From NCBI RefSeq assembly GCF_049319665.1, contig NZ_JBMOUD010000004.1, forward strand, positions 1 through 64,000: a stretch of DNA of 64,000 nt. The letters run 5' to 3'. The notes below the pieces were generated by a model. That model ran no database searches. It was not told the origin of the DNA and worked only from the letters and a program-made list of their open reading frames with translations. The stretch is from JBMOUD01 sp049319665 (GTDB lineage: Bacteria > Pseudomonadota > Gammaproteobacteria > Enterobacterales > Enterobacteriaceae). Position numbers and translations under genes: made by a program. Numbering within the stretch: the stretch's first letter is position 1; each line of letters starts with the position of its first letter. This document shows positions 33,683 through 42,624 of the stretch, piece after piece.

Positions 33683-35848
33683 TTACCACTGATAGCTCAG
33701 CGTTGCTAAATATTGGCGACGTAAACCATAGTGGCAGCCGTTATCCTGACAGGCGTTCAGATAGACTTTATCGGTCAGGTTTTGCACGTTGACTGACAGT
33801 TGCCACTGCTGCCAGCGGTAGCGCGCCATCGCATCCAATACCGTTACTGCGGGGACTTTCATGGTGTTTTCGCTATTGGCATAGCTGGTGCCAACATAAC
33901 GAGCCCCGCCGCCAACGCTTACCCCTTCCAGCACGCCAGGCAAGGCATATTCACTCCACAGTGACGCGGTATGGCGAGCAATACTCACCGGCGATTTCCC
34001 TTCGGTGCCATCGTTAGCTGAGGTGACTTCTGGGTCGGTATAAGCATAAGAAGAGCTGACTAACCAACGTGGCGTGATATTAACTTTACCTTCCAGCTCA
34101 ACGCCGCGTGAACGAATCGCGCCGGTCTGTACCGAGAAGTTAGGATGATCTGGGTCAGCGGTCAGGACATTTTGCTGTTTCAGGTCATAGACCGCGGCGG
34201 TAAACAGCGCATCAGTGCCTTTAGGCTGATATTTAATCCCGACTTCCGTTTGTTTCCCCTTAGTTGGGCGGAATGCCTCACCAGCAAAGGTGGTGCCAGC
34301 CTGCGGCTGGAACGACGTGGCGTAGTTGATGTAAGGCGCAATACCGGTATTGAACAGATACATCAGCCCCGCGCGACCGGTAGTGGCGTAATCGGTTTTC
34401 ACCGTTTGTGTATCGTCATCCAAGTCGTTATTACGGCTTTGTGCTTTATCGTAACGTCCGCCAAGATTCAACAACCACTGATCCCACTGCATCTGATCTT
34501 GCGCATACAGACCGGTTTGCACCATATACAGGCGCGAATGGTCAGTCAGCGCGGGCATATCTACCGGCGTGCTGTAATCAGGATTGAGGTAATTAAGATC
34601 TGAAGCATCGCCGTAACCTGAGGTTTGTGTCAGGTCATCGTGCACATAATCCACGCCGAACAACATGTCGTGCTTGACCGCGCCGGTGTCAAATTTAGCG
34701 CCCAGACGAGTATCAACATCGAAATCTTTCAGCTTCTCATTGATATGCATGCTGTAACGATGCACTTCGGGTGCATTCGCCACGACACCAAATGGATAAA
34801 CCATCGCGTAATCGCTGCGAGTCTGCATATAACGCAGGTTCTGTTCCAGCGTCCAGACATCATCAAAATGATGGATAAACTCATAACCAACGCTCTCTTG
34901 TGAGCGACTGTAGTTATCAAAGCCCGGCTGTCCGCCGTAGAAATTACTCGGGATCTTACCGTTCGGGTTATTGACCAACGTGCCTTGCACCGGCAGTTGG
35001 TTAAAGAAACCCGCATCGGGATCTTTACGGAACTGGCTGAGGAAGGTCAGGCTGGTTTTGTCATCCGGCTGCCAGGTCAGGGTTGGCGCAATATCGTAAT
35101 GTTTGTACTGGGTGTAATCGACCTGCGTATCGCTTTTCGAGGCCGTTGCGGTTACGCGTCCCAGCCAATGCTGGTCGTTATCCAATGCGCCAGAGAGGTC
35201 AAGACCGCCTTCTGTCAGATTATGGTTGCCGGTCGTGACATAAATTTCATGGATAGGATCGGCAGTAGCGCGCTTGCTGACCATGTTCACCACGCCGCCA
35301 GGGCTAGCCTGACCGTAAAGCACCGAGTTTGGGCCTTTGATCACTTCAATACGGTTAAGCAGATAGGCATCGTAATTCGGACGTGACCAATAGGTCACCG
35401 TCGGCAAACGCAGACCATCGAGGTATTCATCAGCGTTAAAGCCGCGCACGATCACGGTATCAAAACGGTAATCTGCCCCGCCAGCTTCAGATTGTACGCC
35501 GCCAAGATAACGCAGCGCCTGCGAGACGTTTTGTGCCCCCTGGGAAGCAATTTGCGCCTGGGTAACAACAGATACGCTCTGTGAGGTTTCCAACAGCGGA
35601 CGGTTGCTTTTCGTCGCGCCGCTAGCCTGTTTCGCCACAAAGGTATCGGCATCATTATTGTTGGTATTTGACGATACAGTGACCGACGGCAACACCGTCG
35701 CATTGGCTGGCGCTGTAGAGCTGGTGGTCGTAGCCGTCGGTGCACCGCTGGCCGTCGCCGTTTCTGCGGCCTGCGTTTGCCAGGCAGCGAGCACCATAAG
35801 CAATGCCGCACTGACTGGCCGCGGTTTGAACCCGAATTTCCCCTGCAT
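33683..35848 (-). CDS. TonB-dependent ferric-hydroxamate siderophore receptor (FhuA/FoxA type)
   Basis: This 721-aa outer-membrane receptor has a signal peptide (about 1-27, AAWQTQAAE) and a low-complexity Ala/Thr stretch. A TonB box-like TVLPSVTVSS and a plug follow, with LLETSQSVSVVTQAQIASQGAQNVSQALRY, VIVRGFNADEYLDG and IEVIKGPNSVLYGQASPGGVVN. The barrel ends in LSYQW. A pair of Cys residues near the C-terminus (ACQDNGC) recalls FhuA/FoxA. The start at 35848 follows GGGGATA; 43 more open codons upstream overlap the Fur box and are unlikely. It leads the operon to tonB. Ferrichrome, ferrioxamine or coprogen are all possible ligands. Confidence 0.93.
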   Translation of the reverse strand: MQGKFGFKPRPVSAALLMVLAAWQTQAAETATASGAPTATTTSSTAPANATVLPSVTVSSNTNNNDADTFVAKQASGATKSNRPLLETSQSVSVVTQAQIASQGAQNVSQALRYLGGVQSEAGGADYRFDTVIVRGFNADEYLDGLRLPTVTYWSRPNYDAYLLNRIEVIKGPNSVLYGQASPGGVVNMVSKRATADPIHEIYVTTGNHNLTEGGLDLSGALDNDQHWLGRVTATASKSDTQVDYTQYKHYDIAPTLTWQPDDKTSLTFLSQFRKDPDAGFFNQLPVQGTLVNNPNGKIPSNFYGGQPGFDNYSRSQESVGYEFIHHFDDVWTLEQNLRYMQTRSDYAMVYPFGVVANAPEVHRYSMHINEKLKDFDVDTRLGAKFDTGAVKHDMLFGVDYVHDDLTQTSGYGDASDLNYLNPDYSTPVDMPALTDHSRLYMVQTGLYAQDQMQWDQWLLNLGGRYDKAQSRNNDLDDDTQTVKTDYATTGRAGLMYLFNTGIAPYINYATSFQPQAGTTFAGEAFRPTKGKQTEVGIKYQPKGTDALFTAAVYDLKQQNVLTADPDHPNFSVQTGAIRSRGVELEGKVNITPRWLVSSSYAYTDPEVTSANDGTEGKSPVSIARHTASLWSEYALPGVLEGVSVGGGARYVGTSYANSENTMKVPAVTVLDAMARYRWQQWQLSVNVQNLTDKVYLNACQDNGCHYGLRRQYLATLSYQW

Positions 35849-35889
35849 GTGTGTATCCCCGATAAAAAAGAAAGCGCAAAAATGAGGAT

Positions 35890-35908
35890 ACAAATGATAA
35901 TCATTAAC
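35890..35908 (-). promoter_or_regulatory. Fur box ahead of the hydroxamate receptor operon
   Basis: ACAAATGATAATCATTAAC contains the central palindrome AATGATAATCATT of the Fur consensus. It lies 42 bases before the receptor ATG and 110 before the divergent AraC gene, so iron may control both. Confidence 0.85.
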
Positions 35909-36018
35909 TTTTAATTGAACAGAGTGCAGGATAGAATGTTCTCGATGTTTTGCTATCAAATAACGCAAAACAGACATAACTCGGCGGATTTATCACAACT
36001 GATGAGCGATTGTTGGAA

Positions 36019-36804
36019 ATGGACAAAACTTGGCGTAAAGGTTACGGTCTGGAAATTCCGGCGCAAGCCCCGACATTAGTGATGAGCAGCAAATTCTATC
36101 GCAACCAATCGCGAGAAAATTGGCACGCTCATGAGGCGGCACAACTGCTGTTTTGCACTCGTGGTGTCGTGCGTGTGCTAACGCCGCAGTCTTCCTGGAC
36201 ACTCGGGCCTTTACGCGCTATCTGGCTGCCTTCGGACTGTCCGCACGAGTTGCACGCGCTGGGCGATATTCAGGTACTCAATTTGTATATGGACAGACAC
36301 AGCGGCGATGCATTTTGGCCCGAGTGCCATAGTCTTCACGTCAGTCCGTTGATGAATGAATTGCTGCAAAACCTATTATTGGCGCAAACCGCCACATCAG
36401 CCAATCCCTCTCGCGCGGCGCTAATCGTACCACTATTATTTGATGAACTGAAAAATACCCCTGATAGTCCTGTGTGTAAACTGCCCTTGCCAACCGACCG
36501 CCGTTTACTCAGCATTTGTGAATTGATGCTTGCCACACCGGATAACAATGCCACGCTGGATTTTTGGGGTAATAAAGTCGGTGCCAGCTCGCGCACCTTA
36601 ACCCGTTTATTTCGCGAGCAGACCGGTATGACCTTTGCCCGTTGGCGGCAGCAATTAAGGCTCTCCGAAGCTATCGCGCAATTGGCACAGGGCGATACGG
36701 TGATGTCCGTTGCCAACAAGCTGGGTTATCACAGCCCGAGCGCGTTTATTTCGATGTTTAAAAAATCCTTGGGTGAAACGCCACAGCGCTATTTACGCAC
36801 CTGA
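36019..36804 (+). CDS. AraC-family transcriptional regulator
   Basis: This 261-aa regulator has an N-terminal cupin-like sensing domain (ENWHAHEAAQLLFCTRGVVRVLT and WLPSDCPHELHALGDI). The C-terminal double HTH shows LDFWGNKVGASSRTLTRLFREQTGMTFARWRQQLRL and VANKLGYHSPSAFISMFKKSLGETPQRY (split motifs, about 185-260). It is divergent from the hydroxamate receptor across a Fur box. AraC-type genes next to siderophore receptors usually activate uptake when the siderophore is present (PchR, YbtA, FoxR pattern). The start is ATG at 36019; TTG at 36010 is also possible. Confidence 0.9.
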   Translation: MDKTWRKGYGLEIPAQAPTLVMSSKFYRNQSRENWHAHEAAQLLFCTRGVVRVLTPQSSWTLGPLRAIWLPSDCPHELHALGDIQVLNLYMDRHSGDAFWPECHSLHVSPLMNELLQNLLLAQTATSANPSRAALIVPLLFDELKNTPDSPVCKLPLPTDRRLLSICELMLATPDNNATLDFWGNKVGASSRTLTRLFREQTGMTFARWRQQLRLSEAIAQLAQGDTVMSVANKLGYHSPSAFISMFKKSLGETPQRYLRT

Positions 36805-36827
36805 ATAACGTTTACCCATATGAATAA

Positions 36828-36867
36828 CCAGGGCGGGAAGCAGAGTATGACTGCTTTCCCGCCCTGG
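36828..36867. terminator. Strong hairpin terminator between convergent genes
   Basis: CCAGGGCGGGAAGCAG (36828-36843) pairs with CTGCTTTCCCGCCCTGG (36851-36867) with one bulge. It sits between the AraC gene and the convergent DUF2493 gene. The stem is GC-rich and long, but a clear T run is lacking on either side. Confidence 0.65.
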
Positions 36868-36876
36868 CTATGCCTG

Positions 36877-37224
36877 TCACATGTCGGTTTCGATGACTTT
36901 TATCCCGCGTTTTCTCGCCATATCGACAAAATCAGCCGTATCTTCGCCGCCCGGAAACACTAACATTGCGTCAGGTTGGCTATCTTCGAGCATAAACAAG
37001 TTACGTTTAGCCTCAGCATATTTGCCGTGTAGCGACCAATTAGGCGGATAGCGAACAATATTAGCATCCGCATCGCGTGCCCAGTTTTCGATCGTCGGTC
37101 CTAAAGACTGATGTCCACCATGAATGACGACGCTGATTCTATTGGCCTCATGGTACAAATCCAGCATTCTCTTGACGATATTAATATCGGCGTAAAATCG
37201 TCCGGCGGTTATTAGTATTCTCAT
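36877..37224 (-). CDS. DUF2493 (SLOG-like, nucleotide/ligand-binding) protein
   Basis: This 115-aa Rossmann-like protein shows ILITAGRFYADINIVKRMLDL, HGGHQSLGPTIENWARD (GGxxGxD-like loop), YPPNWSLHGKYAEAKRN and LVFPGGEDTADFVDMARKRGI. This is the DUF2493/YspA-type branch of the SLOG/YAcAr superfamily, whose members bind nucleotide derivatives and are often near phage, NAD or ADP-ribose functions. It follows the Na+/Pi transporter gene on the same strand at 35 bases and may be co-transcribed. The function is not known. Confidence 0.8.
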   Translation of the reverse strand: MRILITAGRFYADINIVKRMLDLYHEANRISVVIHGGHQSLGPTIENWARDADANIVRYPPNWSLHGKYAEAKRNLFMLEDSQPDAMLVFPGGEDTADFVDMARKRGIKVIETDM

Positions 37225-37259
37225 TGTTAATCACTCTCACCTGCTTAGTTGATGCTCTT

Positions 37260-38939
37260 TTACGCGCTCTCGCCATAGGTGGCGTTGTCCTTGACTACCC
37301 CACCCAAACGGTCAATGACCGGGTACGCCACGGCCGCAATGTGATGATGTACACGGCGGTAATCACGCAGCACGCGCTGGAAAATATCTCCAGATTCGGC
37401 CCAGGCATTTTTATCTTCACGCAAGGTTTTAAAGTGTTCGCGGCTGGCAGAAGCCTCTAATTGGCGAATCACTTCTTTGCGTGCCACCAGTTGCTGCGCC
37501 GCATGTAGGTCTTCACCGAGAAACGCCGTGACCGCCATGCGCAGGCTAGTGAGGATCTCCCAATGCAATAGGCGGATATTGTTTAATTCAAACTCATTAA
37601 ACACTTCGCTGCGGCGCGAGCGGCGCGTTGCCAATTGCGTCAGGCTGCTCGCCAGGATGTCTCCGGCATGTTCAACGTTGATCACAAACATCAAGATCTC
37701 TTGTGCCCTGTCAGCATCCGAATCACTTAAGCCGTCCTGCCCGAGATCCGCCAGATAGGCGCGGATCGCCGCACTGAGCAGATCTAAAGATTGATCGACT
37801 TGATGAATTTCCGTCGCAATTGACTGATCCAACTTCTGAAACAGCACAAAGACTCTATCGAGCATGATGCTGAGCATATCTGCCGAGCGCAGAGATTCCC
37901 GCACCGCGTTAGACAGGCCGATATAGGCAATATCCAAGCCCGCTTCGTCCAAATACAGTGGCATACCTAATTCGGTGCCGCGCTCTTCTTCTGGAAAACG
38001 CTGCTCTAAAAAGCGGGCGAATGGACCGGTAAAACCGATAAAGATCAGCGCCAATACCAGGCTAAAGGCGGTGTGGAAATAGACCACCAACTGAGCCATA
38101 GAAACCTTGTTGCCCACATGCGTGACGATCAACGTCAGGAACGGCAAAAACGCCAGCGCCCCTAAAGTACGGACCAATAAATTGCCAACCGGTAATCTTC
38201 TGGCAACCTGAGAGCCAGCGTTGATCACCGATGGCAGCGCACCGCCAATGTTGGCGCCTAATACCAGCGCCAGCGCGGTTTGCGCATTCATCACACCGGT
38301 GGTCGCTAACGAGGCGATCAATAGGATCACCGCGACGCTAGAGTGACAAATCAGCGTCAGCACCAGTGCAACCATCAAGGCAATTAACGTATCGCCCTGC
38401 AATCCTTGCATCACCGCATTGAATACCGGGGTGCTCTCAATATGGCACAATGTGCCGCTAAGTAAGCTAAGTGCCAGCAGCATCAATCCCAAACCAATCA
38501 TGGCACAACCCGCGCTTTCAAAGCCGGAGTGATCGCGCAGTTTAAACACCACAAAACCACCTAATACCAGCAGCGGAATGGCGATGGCTGTGTTGAAACT
38601 CATCAGTTGCACCACCAACGTCGAGCCGATGTTTGCGCCAAGCATGACGGCCAGTGCTGGGGCCAGGCTCAGGGTTCCTGCGGCAGTAAAGGAGGTCGCC
38701 ATCAGGCTCACCGCGGTGCTGCTTTGCAAGATGCCAGTAATACCAATCCCGGAGAGCAATGCCATCCAGCGATTCTTCAAATGACGTCCCATAAAGTTAC
38801 GCAATTGCGTGCCAAAACCGCGCTGCAAAGCGGTCGAAATCATATGGCTGCCCCACAGCAGCAGCGCAATAGCGCCAGCCAAATTAATGAGTAAAGTGGT
38901 TCCAGATACAGTATTTATAGAAACGGCATTTAAAGACAT
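37260..38939 (-). CDS. Na+/Pi cotransporter family protein (YjbB type)
   Basis: This 559-aa protein of the PNaS family has two inverted membrane repeats containing the QSS signature (GILQSSTAVSLMATSFTAAG near residue 70, and TLICHSSVAVILLIASLATTG near residue 195). A cytosolic PhoU-like helical domain follows (about 350-540). E. coli YjbB, with the same layout (543 aa), exports phosphate. The start follows GGGGAG. It lies downstream of mgtA on the same strand but past two hairpins. Confidence 0.92.
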   Translation of the reverse strand: MSLNAVSINTVSGTTLLINLAGAIALLLWGSHMISTALQRGFGTQLRNFMGRHLKNRWMALLSGIGITGILQSSTAVSLMATSFTAAGTLSLAPALAVMLGANIGSTLVVQLMSFNTAIAIPLLVLGGFVVFKLRDHSGFESAGCAMIGLGLMLLALSLLSGTLCHIESTPVFNAVMQGLQGDTLIALMVALVLTLICHSSVAVILLIASLATTGVMNAQTALALVLGANIGGALPSVINAGSQVARRLPVGNLLVRTLGALAFLPFLTLIVTHVGNKVSMAQLVVYFHTAFSLVLALIFIGFTGPFARFLEQRFPEEERGTELGMPLYLDEAGLDIAYIGLSNAVRESLRSADMLSIMLDRVFVLFQKLDQSIATEIHQVDQSLDLLSAAIRAYLADLGQDGLSDSDADRAQEILMFVINVEHAGDILASSLTQLATRRSRRSEVFNEFELNNIRLLHWEILTSLRMAVTAFLGEDLHAAQQLVARKEVIRQLEASASREHFKTLREDKNAWAESGDIFQRVLRDYRRVHHHIAAVAYPVIDRLGGVVKDNATYGESA

Positions 38940-38950
38940 GATGACTCCCC

Positions 38951-39178
38951 TTATTTCAGGGTTGATACTTTTACAATACGCAGTAACTTTAATGAGAACC
39001 GATTAATGATATGGGCCCAGTCGAGAATAAGTTTTATTTTCTTATTTCCTATTTTCCCATCGACATACAATCGCATACCACCTAAGCGCAGCACCTTGGC
39101 TATTTTCATTAAAAATAACACCATAATGATGATGGTTTTATTTTTAATAAATAAGACAACAAAGAAGATAACATTCAT
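38951..39178 (-). CDS. Doubtful small basic membrane ORF
   Basis: A 75-codon frame lies in an AT-rich 400-bp space between mgtA and the Na+/Pi cotransporter gene. Its product would have an N-terminal hydrophobic stretch (VIFFVVLFIKNKTIIIMVLFLM) and a very basic remainder. Base composition rather than selection could produce this. The ribosome site is weak (GGTAA). It is listed because the space is otherwise empty except for hairpins, and small membrane proteins are known beside Mg2+ transporter genes. Confidence 0.2.
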   Translation of the reverse strand: MNVIFFVVLFIKNKTIIIMVLFLMKIAKVLRLGGMRLYVDGKIGNKKIKLILDWAHIINRFSLKLLRIVKVSTLK

Positions 39179-39215
39179 ATTTTTACCAAAGGCAAATCCT
39201 TATCACGATATAGAA

Positions 39216-39293
39216 GGTGCCGATACTCATCCGGCACCGATATTTACGATTGCATATATCCGGCATAACACGGCCAGGCCCCCTAGCCGTGTT
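39216..39293 (-). terminator. Two hairpins downstream of mgtA
   Basis: AACACGGC/GCCGTGTT (39267-39293) and GGTGCCG/CGGCACC (39216-39238) lie 55 to 130 bases after the mgtA stop. Each forms a 7-8 bp stem. Neither has a full T run; the second is followed by TTCTATAT on the minus strand. They probably end or protect the mgtA transcript. Confidence 0.45.
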
Positions 39294-39348
39294 CTCTCTA
39301 ATAGCAGGCACTACTAGCCATGCCCGTTCCCTGATTAATCCCGTGAGA

Positions 39349-42054
39349 TTAATGCCACTGTTTGAAGCGACGGATGTAGAACTTTTTCATCCCTTGCGCG
39401 ACACAGCAGTAGGCCAGCAGCGTACCGACTAACCATGGGAAGTACTGCCACGGCAGTGCTTGCAGCCCAACCAATGGACCTAATGGTGAGAAGGGTACGT
39501 AAATACCTACCGCCATAATCAGGCCGGTCATCAGCAATACCGGCAAAGCGGCGGTGCTCTGGAAGAAAGGTATTTTTTGTGTTCTCAACATATGTACTAC
39601 CAGGGTTTGTGATAATAAGCCTTCAATAAACCAACCGGACTGGAATAATGCCTGCATATGTTCACTGTTTGCGGCAAATACATACCACATCACCGCAAAG
39701 GTGGTCATATCGAAAATAGAAGACGTTGGCCCAATCCATACCATAAAGCGCCCAATATTCTTGGCATCCCATTTACGCGGTTTTTGTAAAAACTCTTTAT
39801 CAACTTTATCCCAAGGTAATGCTAACTGAGAAATATCGTACATCAGGTTTTGCAATAATAATTGAATCGCTAACATTGGTAAGAACGGAATAAAAGCACT
39901 GGCCACTAATACCGAGAATACGTTGCCAAAATTAGAACTGGCGGTCATATTCAGGTACTTCATAATATTGCCAAAGGTTTCCCGTCCTTTTAATACCCCC
40001 TCTTCCAACACCATCAGGCTTTTTTCTAGCAGGATAATATCAGCTGACTCTTTGGCAATATCTGTGCCGCTGTCAACCGAGATACCCACATCCGCATCAC
40101 GTAGCGCCGGTGCATCGTTGATGCCATCACCTAAGAACCCTACCGTGTGACCATTAGACTGCAATGCCTTTAATACGCGGGATTTTTGCAGCGGCGTCAA
40201 TTTGGCAAACACCGTGCGCTCTTCAACCAGCAATTTCAGGCTTTGGTCGTCGATATTTTCCAACTGCGGTCCTAATACCGGCTCGCCTGGCTCTAATCCC
40301 ACCTGGCGGCAGATGCGGCTGGTCACTACCGCGTTGTCTCCTGTAAGCACCTTGACGCCGACGCCGATACTGCGCAATGCGGCAATCGCCGGGCCCGCGG
40401 TTTCTTTCGGCGGGTCAAGGAAAGTCAGGAAACCGCGGATGATCAAATCAGACTCATCTACCGTGCCGTATTGCTTCTTGGCCTCATTTTTACGGTACTC
40501 TTTTGTCGCAACAACCAGAACGCGAAAACCTTCTTTGTTGTAATCGTTGGCCAGTTTCAGCAGGCTATTACGCCGTGCTGTGTCCAGCTCAATCACTCTG
40601 CCCTCTTCATAAACATGCGAGGAGATGCTGAGCATTTCTTCCACTGCGCCTTTGCAAATTAGCAGGTGATTGTCTTTTTCATCTTTGACCACAATCGACA
40701 GGCGGCGGCGGATAAAATCAAACGGCATTTCATCGACTTTGCTAAAACCCTGTGGTTTAGAAAATACCGGATCATTTTCAGAGAAGTAGATCACCGCCTG
40801 ATCCATCAGGTTTCTAATACCGCTTTGATGGTGACTGTTTAGCCACGCCAGCGCCAATACCGACTCGTTTCTGTGCCCGGCAGTATCAAGATGGTGCTCA
40901 AGAATGATCTTATCCTGCGTCAGTGTGCCGGTTTTATCAGTACACAGGATATCCATCGCCCCAAGGTTCTGGATCGAGTTAAGGCGTTTTACCACCACTT
41001 TGCGCTTAGCCATCGCCACCGCGCCTTTGGCCAGATTGGCGCTTACGATCATCGGCAGCATTTCCGGCGTTAGGCCAACGGCCACCGCCAGCGCAAACAG
41101 TAATGCATCCCACCACTCGCCTTTTAGTACACCATTAAGTAAGAACACCACCGGCACCATCACCAGCATAAAGCGAATCAGCAACCAACTGACGCTGTTC
41201 ACTCCGCGGTCAAACGCCGTCTGTGCCCGCGTACCAACAATCGCTTTTGCCAGAGAACCAAAGTACGTGCGCGAACCTGTTGCTACGACAACGGCTTGTG
41301 CGGTGCCGCTAACGACGTTAGTGCCCATAAAGCAGATGTTGGGCATATCGAGCACGTTATCGCTATCTTCAGCCATGGAATTGGCCGACTTTTCTGCCAC
41401 ATCTCCCAGCGTATCGTACTTCTCAACCGGCAAGGCTTCTCCGGTTAATACGGCTTGGCTAATAAACAAATCCCGTGATTCCAACAGGCGAATATCTGCC
41501 GGGATCATATCGCCAGCGTACAACTGCACGATATCGCCAACCACTAATTCGCGCATCGGGATCTCTTGCAGTTTACCCACCGCGCCCGCCTTCTCACGGC
41601 GCAGTACGGTAGCGGTAGTACGCACCATCGCTTTCAGCGCTTCGGCAGATTTTGCCGAACGATGTTCCTGCCAGAAACGCAGCAGGCCACTTAACATCAC
41701 CATCGTGCCAATGATGGTGACAGTGGTCAGGTCCCCTTCATCACCACTATGGACAGGCAGCCAATAGTCAGTGACGAAACTGATACAAGCCAGCGCCAAC
41801 AGGATATAGATAAACGGGTTATTGAACGCCTTAAGCAGTTGGATCATGGCATGAGGCGGTTTGTCATGGGCAACTTCGTTAAAGCCTTCTTTTTCCAAAC
41901 GGCCCTGCGCATGAGAAGTTAGCAGCCCTTCCCTTGAAGAGCCCACATTGATTAATGTGGCGGCGACACCATTGCGCGCTTCCAGAGCAGCGCGCATTGA
42001 TGATGGACTCGCTTTCTGATTTTTTTGTACTTTGTTTTTATTGATAACTGTCAT
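39349..42054 (-). CDS. mgtA: Magnesium-transporting P-type ATPase MgtA
   Basis: MgtA imports Mg2+ across the inner membrane under low-Mg2+ stress. The 901-aa P3B-type ATPase (E. coli 898) shows the actuator motif VLTGEALPVEKYD, the CTDKTGTLTQD phosphorylation motif, GAVEEMLSISSHVYEEG (nucleotide-binding domain) and GDGINDAPALRDADVGISVD. It has ten membrane segments, including the membrane motif LLQNLMYDISQLALPWD. The start MTVINKNK at 42054 follows GGAG at 7 bases. A long leader with a candidate overlapping small ORF precedes it, in line with the leader-controlled mgtA of other enterics. Confidence 0.97.
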   Translation of the reverse strand: MTVINKNKVQKNQKASPSSMRAALEARNGVAATLINVGSSREGLLTSHAQGRLEKEGFNEVAHDKPPHAMIQLLKAFNNPFIYILLALACISFVTDYWLPVHSGDEGDLTTVTIIGTMVMLSGLLRFWQEHRSAKSAEALKAMVRTTATVLRREKAGAVGKLQEIPMRELVVGDIVQLYAGDMIPADIRLLESRDLFISQAVLTGEALPVEKYDTLGDVAEKSANSMAEDSDNVLDMPNICFMGTNVVSGTAQAVVVATGSRTYFGSLAKAIVGTRAQTAFDRGVNSVSWLLIRFMLVMVPVVFLLNGVLKGEWWDALLFALAVAVGLTPEMLPMIVSANLAKGAVAMAKRKVVVKRLNSIQNLGAMDILCTDKTGTLTQDKIILEHHLDTAGHRNESVLALAWLNSHHQSGIRNLMDQAVIYFSENDPVFSKPQGFSKVDEMPFDFIRRRLSIVVKDEKDNHLLICKGAVEEMLSISSHVYEEGRVIELDTARRNSLLKLANDYNKEGFRVLVVATKEYRKNEAKKQYGTVDESDLIIRGFLTFLDPPKETAGPAIAALRSIGVGVKVLTGDNAVVTSRICRQVGLEPGEPVLGPQLENIDDQSLKLLVEERTVFAKLTPLQKSRVLKALQSNGHTVGFLGDGINDAPALRDADVGISVDSGTDIAKESADIILLEKSLMVLEEGVLKGRETFGNIMKYLNMTASSNFGNVFSVLVASAFIPFLPMLAIQLLLQNLMYDISQLALPWDKVDKEFLQKPRKWDAKNIGRFMVWIGPTSSIFDMTTFAVMWYVFAANSEHMQALFQSGWFIEGLLSQTLVVHMLRTQKIPFFQSTAALPVLLMTGLIMAVGIYVPFSPLGPLVGLQALPWQYFPWLVGTLLAYCCVAQGMKKFYIRRFKQWH

Positions 42055-42124
42055 TACTACGCTCCTGCCGCAAAACAAGAGGAGATAACATTATTCTGCA
42101 AACCGAATTTCGGGCAGCCGTCAT
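42038..42124 (-). CDS. Candidate mgtA leader peptide overlapping the mgtA start
   Basis: A 28-codon frame begins MTAARNSVCRIMLSPLVLRQ and ends TAA 16 bases inside mgtA, out of frame with it. AGGAAG lies 7 bases before its ATG, a better site than most here. In E. coli and Salmonella mgtA is controlled by the separate short mgtL ORF, which senses proline limitation and Mg2+. This frame is not an mgtL homologue (one Pro only) but is placed to couple or block mgtA translation. No protein evidence exists. Confidence 0.4.
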   Translation of the reverse strand: MTAARNSVCRIMLSPLVLRQERSNDSYQ

Positions 42125-42378
42125 TATCTCGCTTCCTGCTTATGCGATCGGTATTTAAATTAATTTTAAGGCAGCGCACTTCGCTATTCATTTAATTGAA
42201 TAGGAAATGACTTATTATATTTTTATTTTTCTCATAGCTTCGCCAGCCCGATTTTTATAAAAAATAGGATAGGAAGAATGAATAAAATGATAATTCCCAG
42301 AGAGTTCAGTATTACGCTGGTTGTGTCATAACTCTGACTGATTTAACCAAGCCCAATAGCTGTATCATCCACCGAAAA

Positions 42379-42624
42379 TTACAGGGTGAAGAGTCTACTA
42401 TGTGGGTCGTCGCTATCGGCAAACGAGCTACGTTGTTCCAGCTGGCCGGTGACAGGACTGACACGCCAGTTAGTAACACGCTGCTTTAATCCATTGATAT
42501 ATGGAGAAAAGATAGAGGATGAATGCTGTTTGCGCACGGTCAAGCTGCGATCGCTAGACTGGCGGACACGCATTTTAGATGTAAATGAATTTACACCCGG
42601 GAACACAGTTGATTTGAAAGTCAT
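42379..42624 (-). CDS. Hypothetical small protein upstream of mgtA
   Basis: An 81-codon frame starts MTFKSTVFPGVNSFTSK and is preceded by GAGGTG at 5 bases, a convincing ribosome site. The product is basic and Ser/Arg-rich (SSDRSLTVRKQHSSSIFSPY, then RVTNWRVSPVTGQLEQRSSF) without membrane segments or Cys. It is on the mgtA strand, about 325 bases upstream of it. The opposite strand of the same region also has an open frame of similar length with no good start. I do not recognise the family. Confidence 0.45.
   Translation of the reverse strand: MTFKSTVFPGVNSFTSKMRVRQSSDRSLTVRKQHSSSIFSPYINGLKQRVTNWRVSPVTGQLEQRSSFADSDDPHSRLFTL

Noticed and set aside
35604..35885. Plus-strand frame of 93 codons over the 5' end of the hydroxamate receptor gene
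   Set aside because: It is antisense to the Ala/Thr-rich N-terminus of the receptor; the repetitive composition produces open frames on both strands.
42310..42360. PhoP box upstream of mgtA
   Set aside because: GGTTA and GTTAT motifs occur on the mgtA strand, but their spacing does not match the direct-repeat PhoP consensus.
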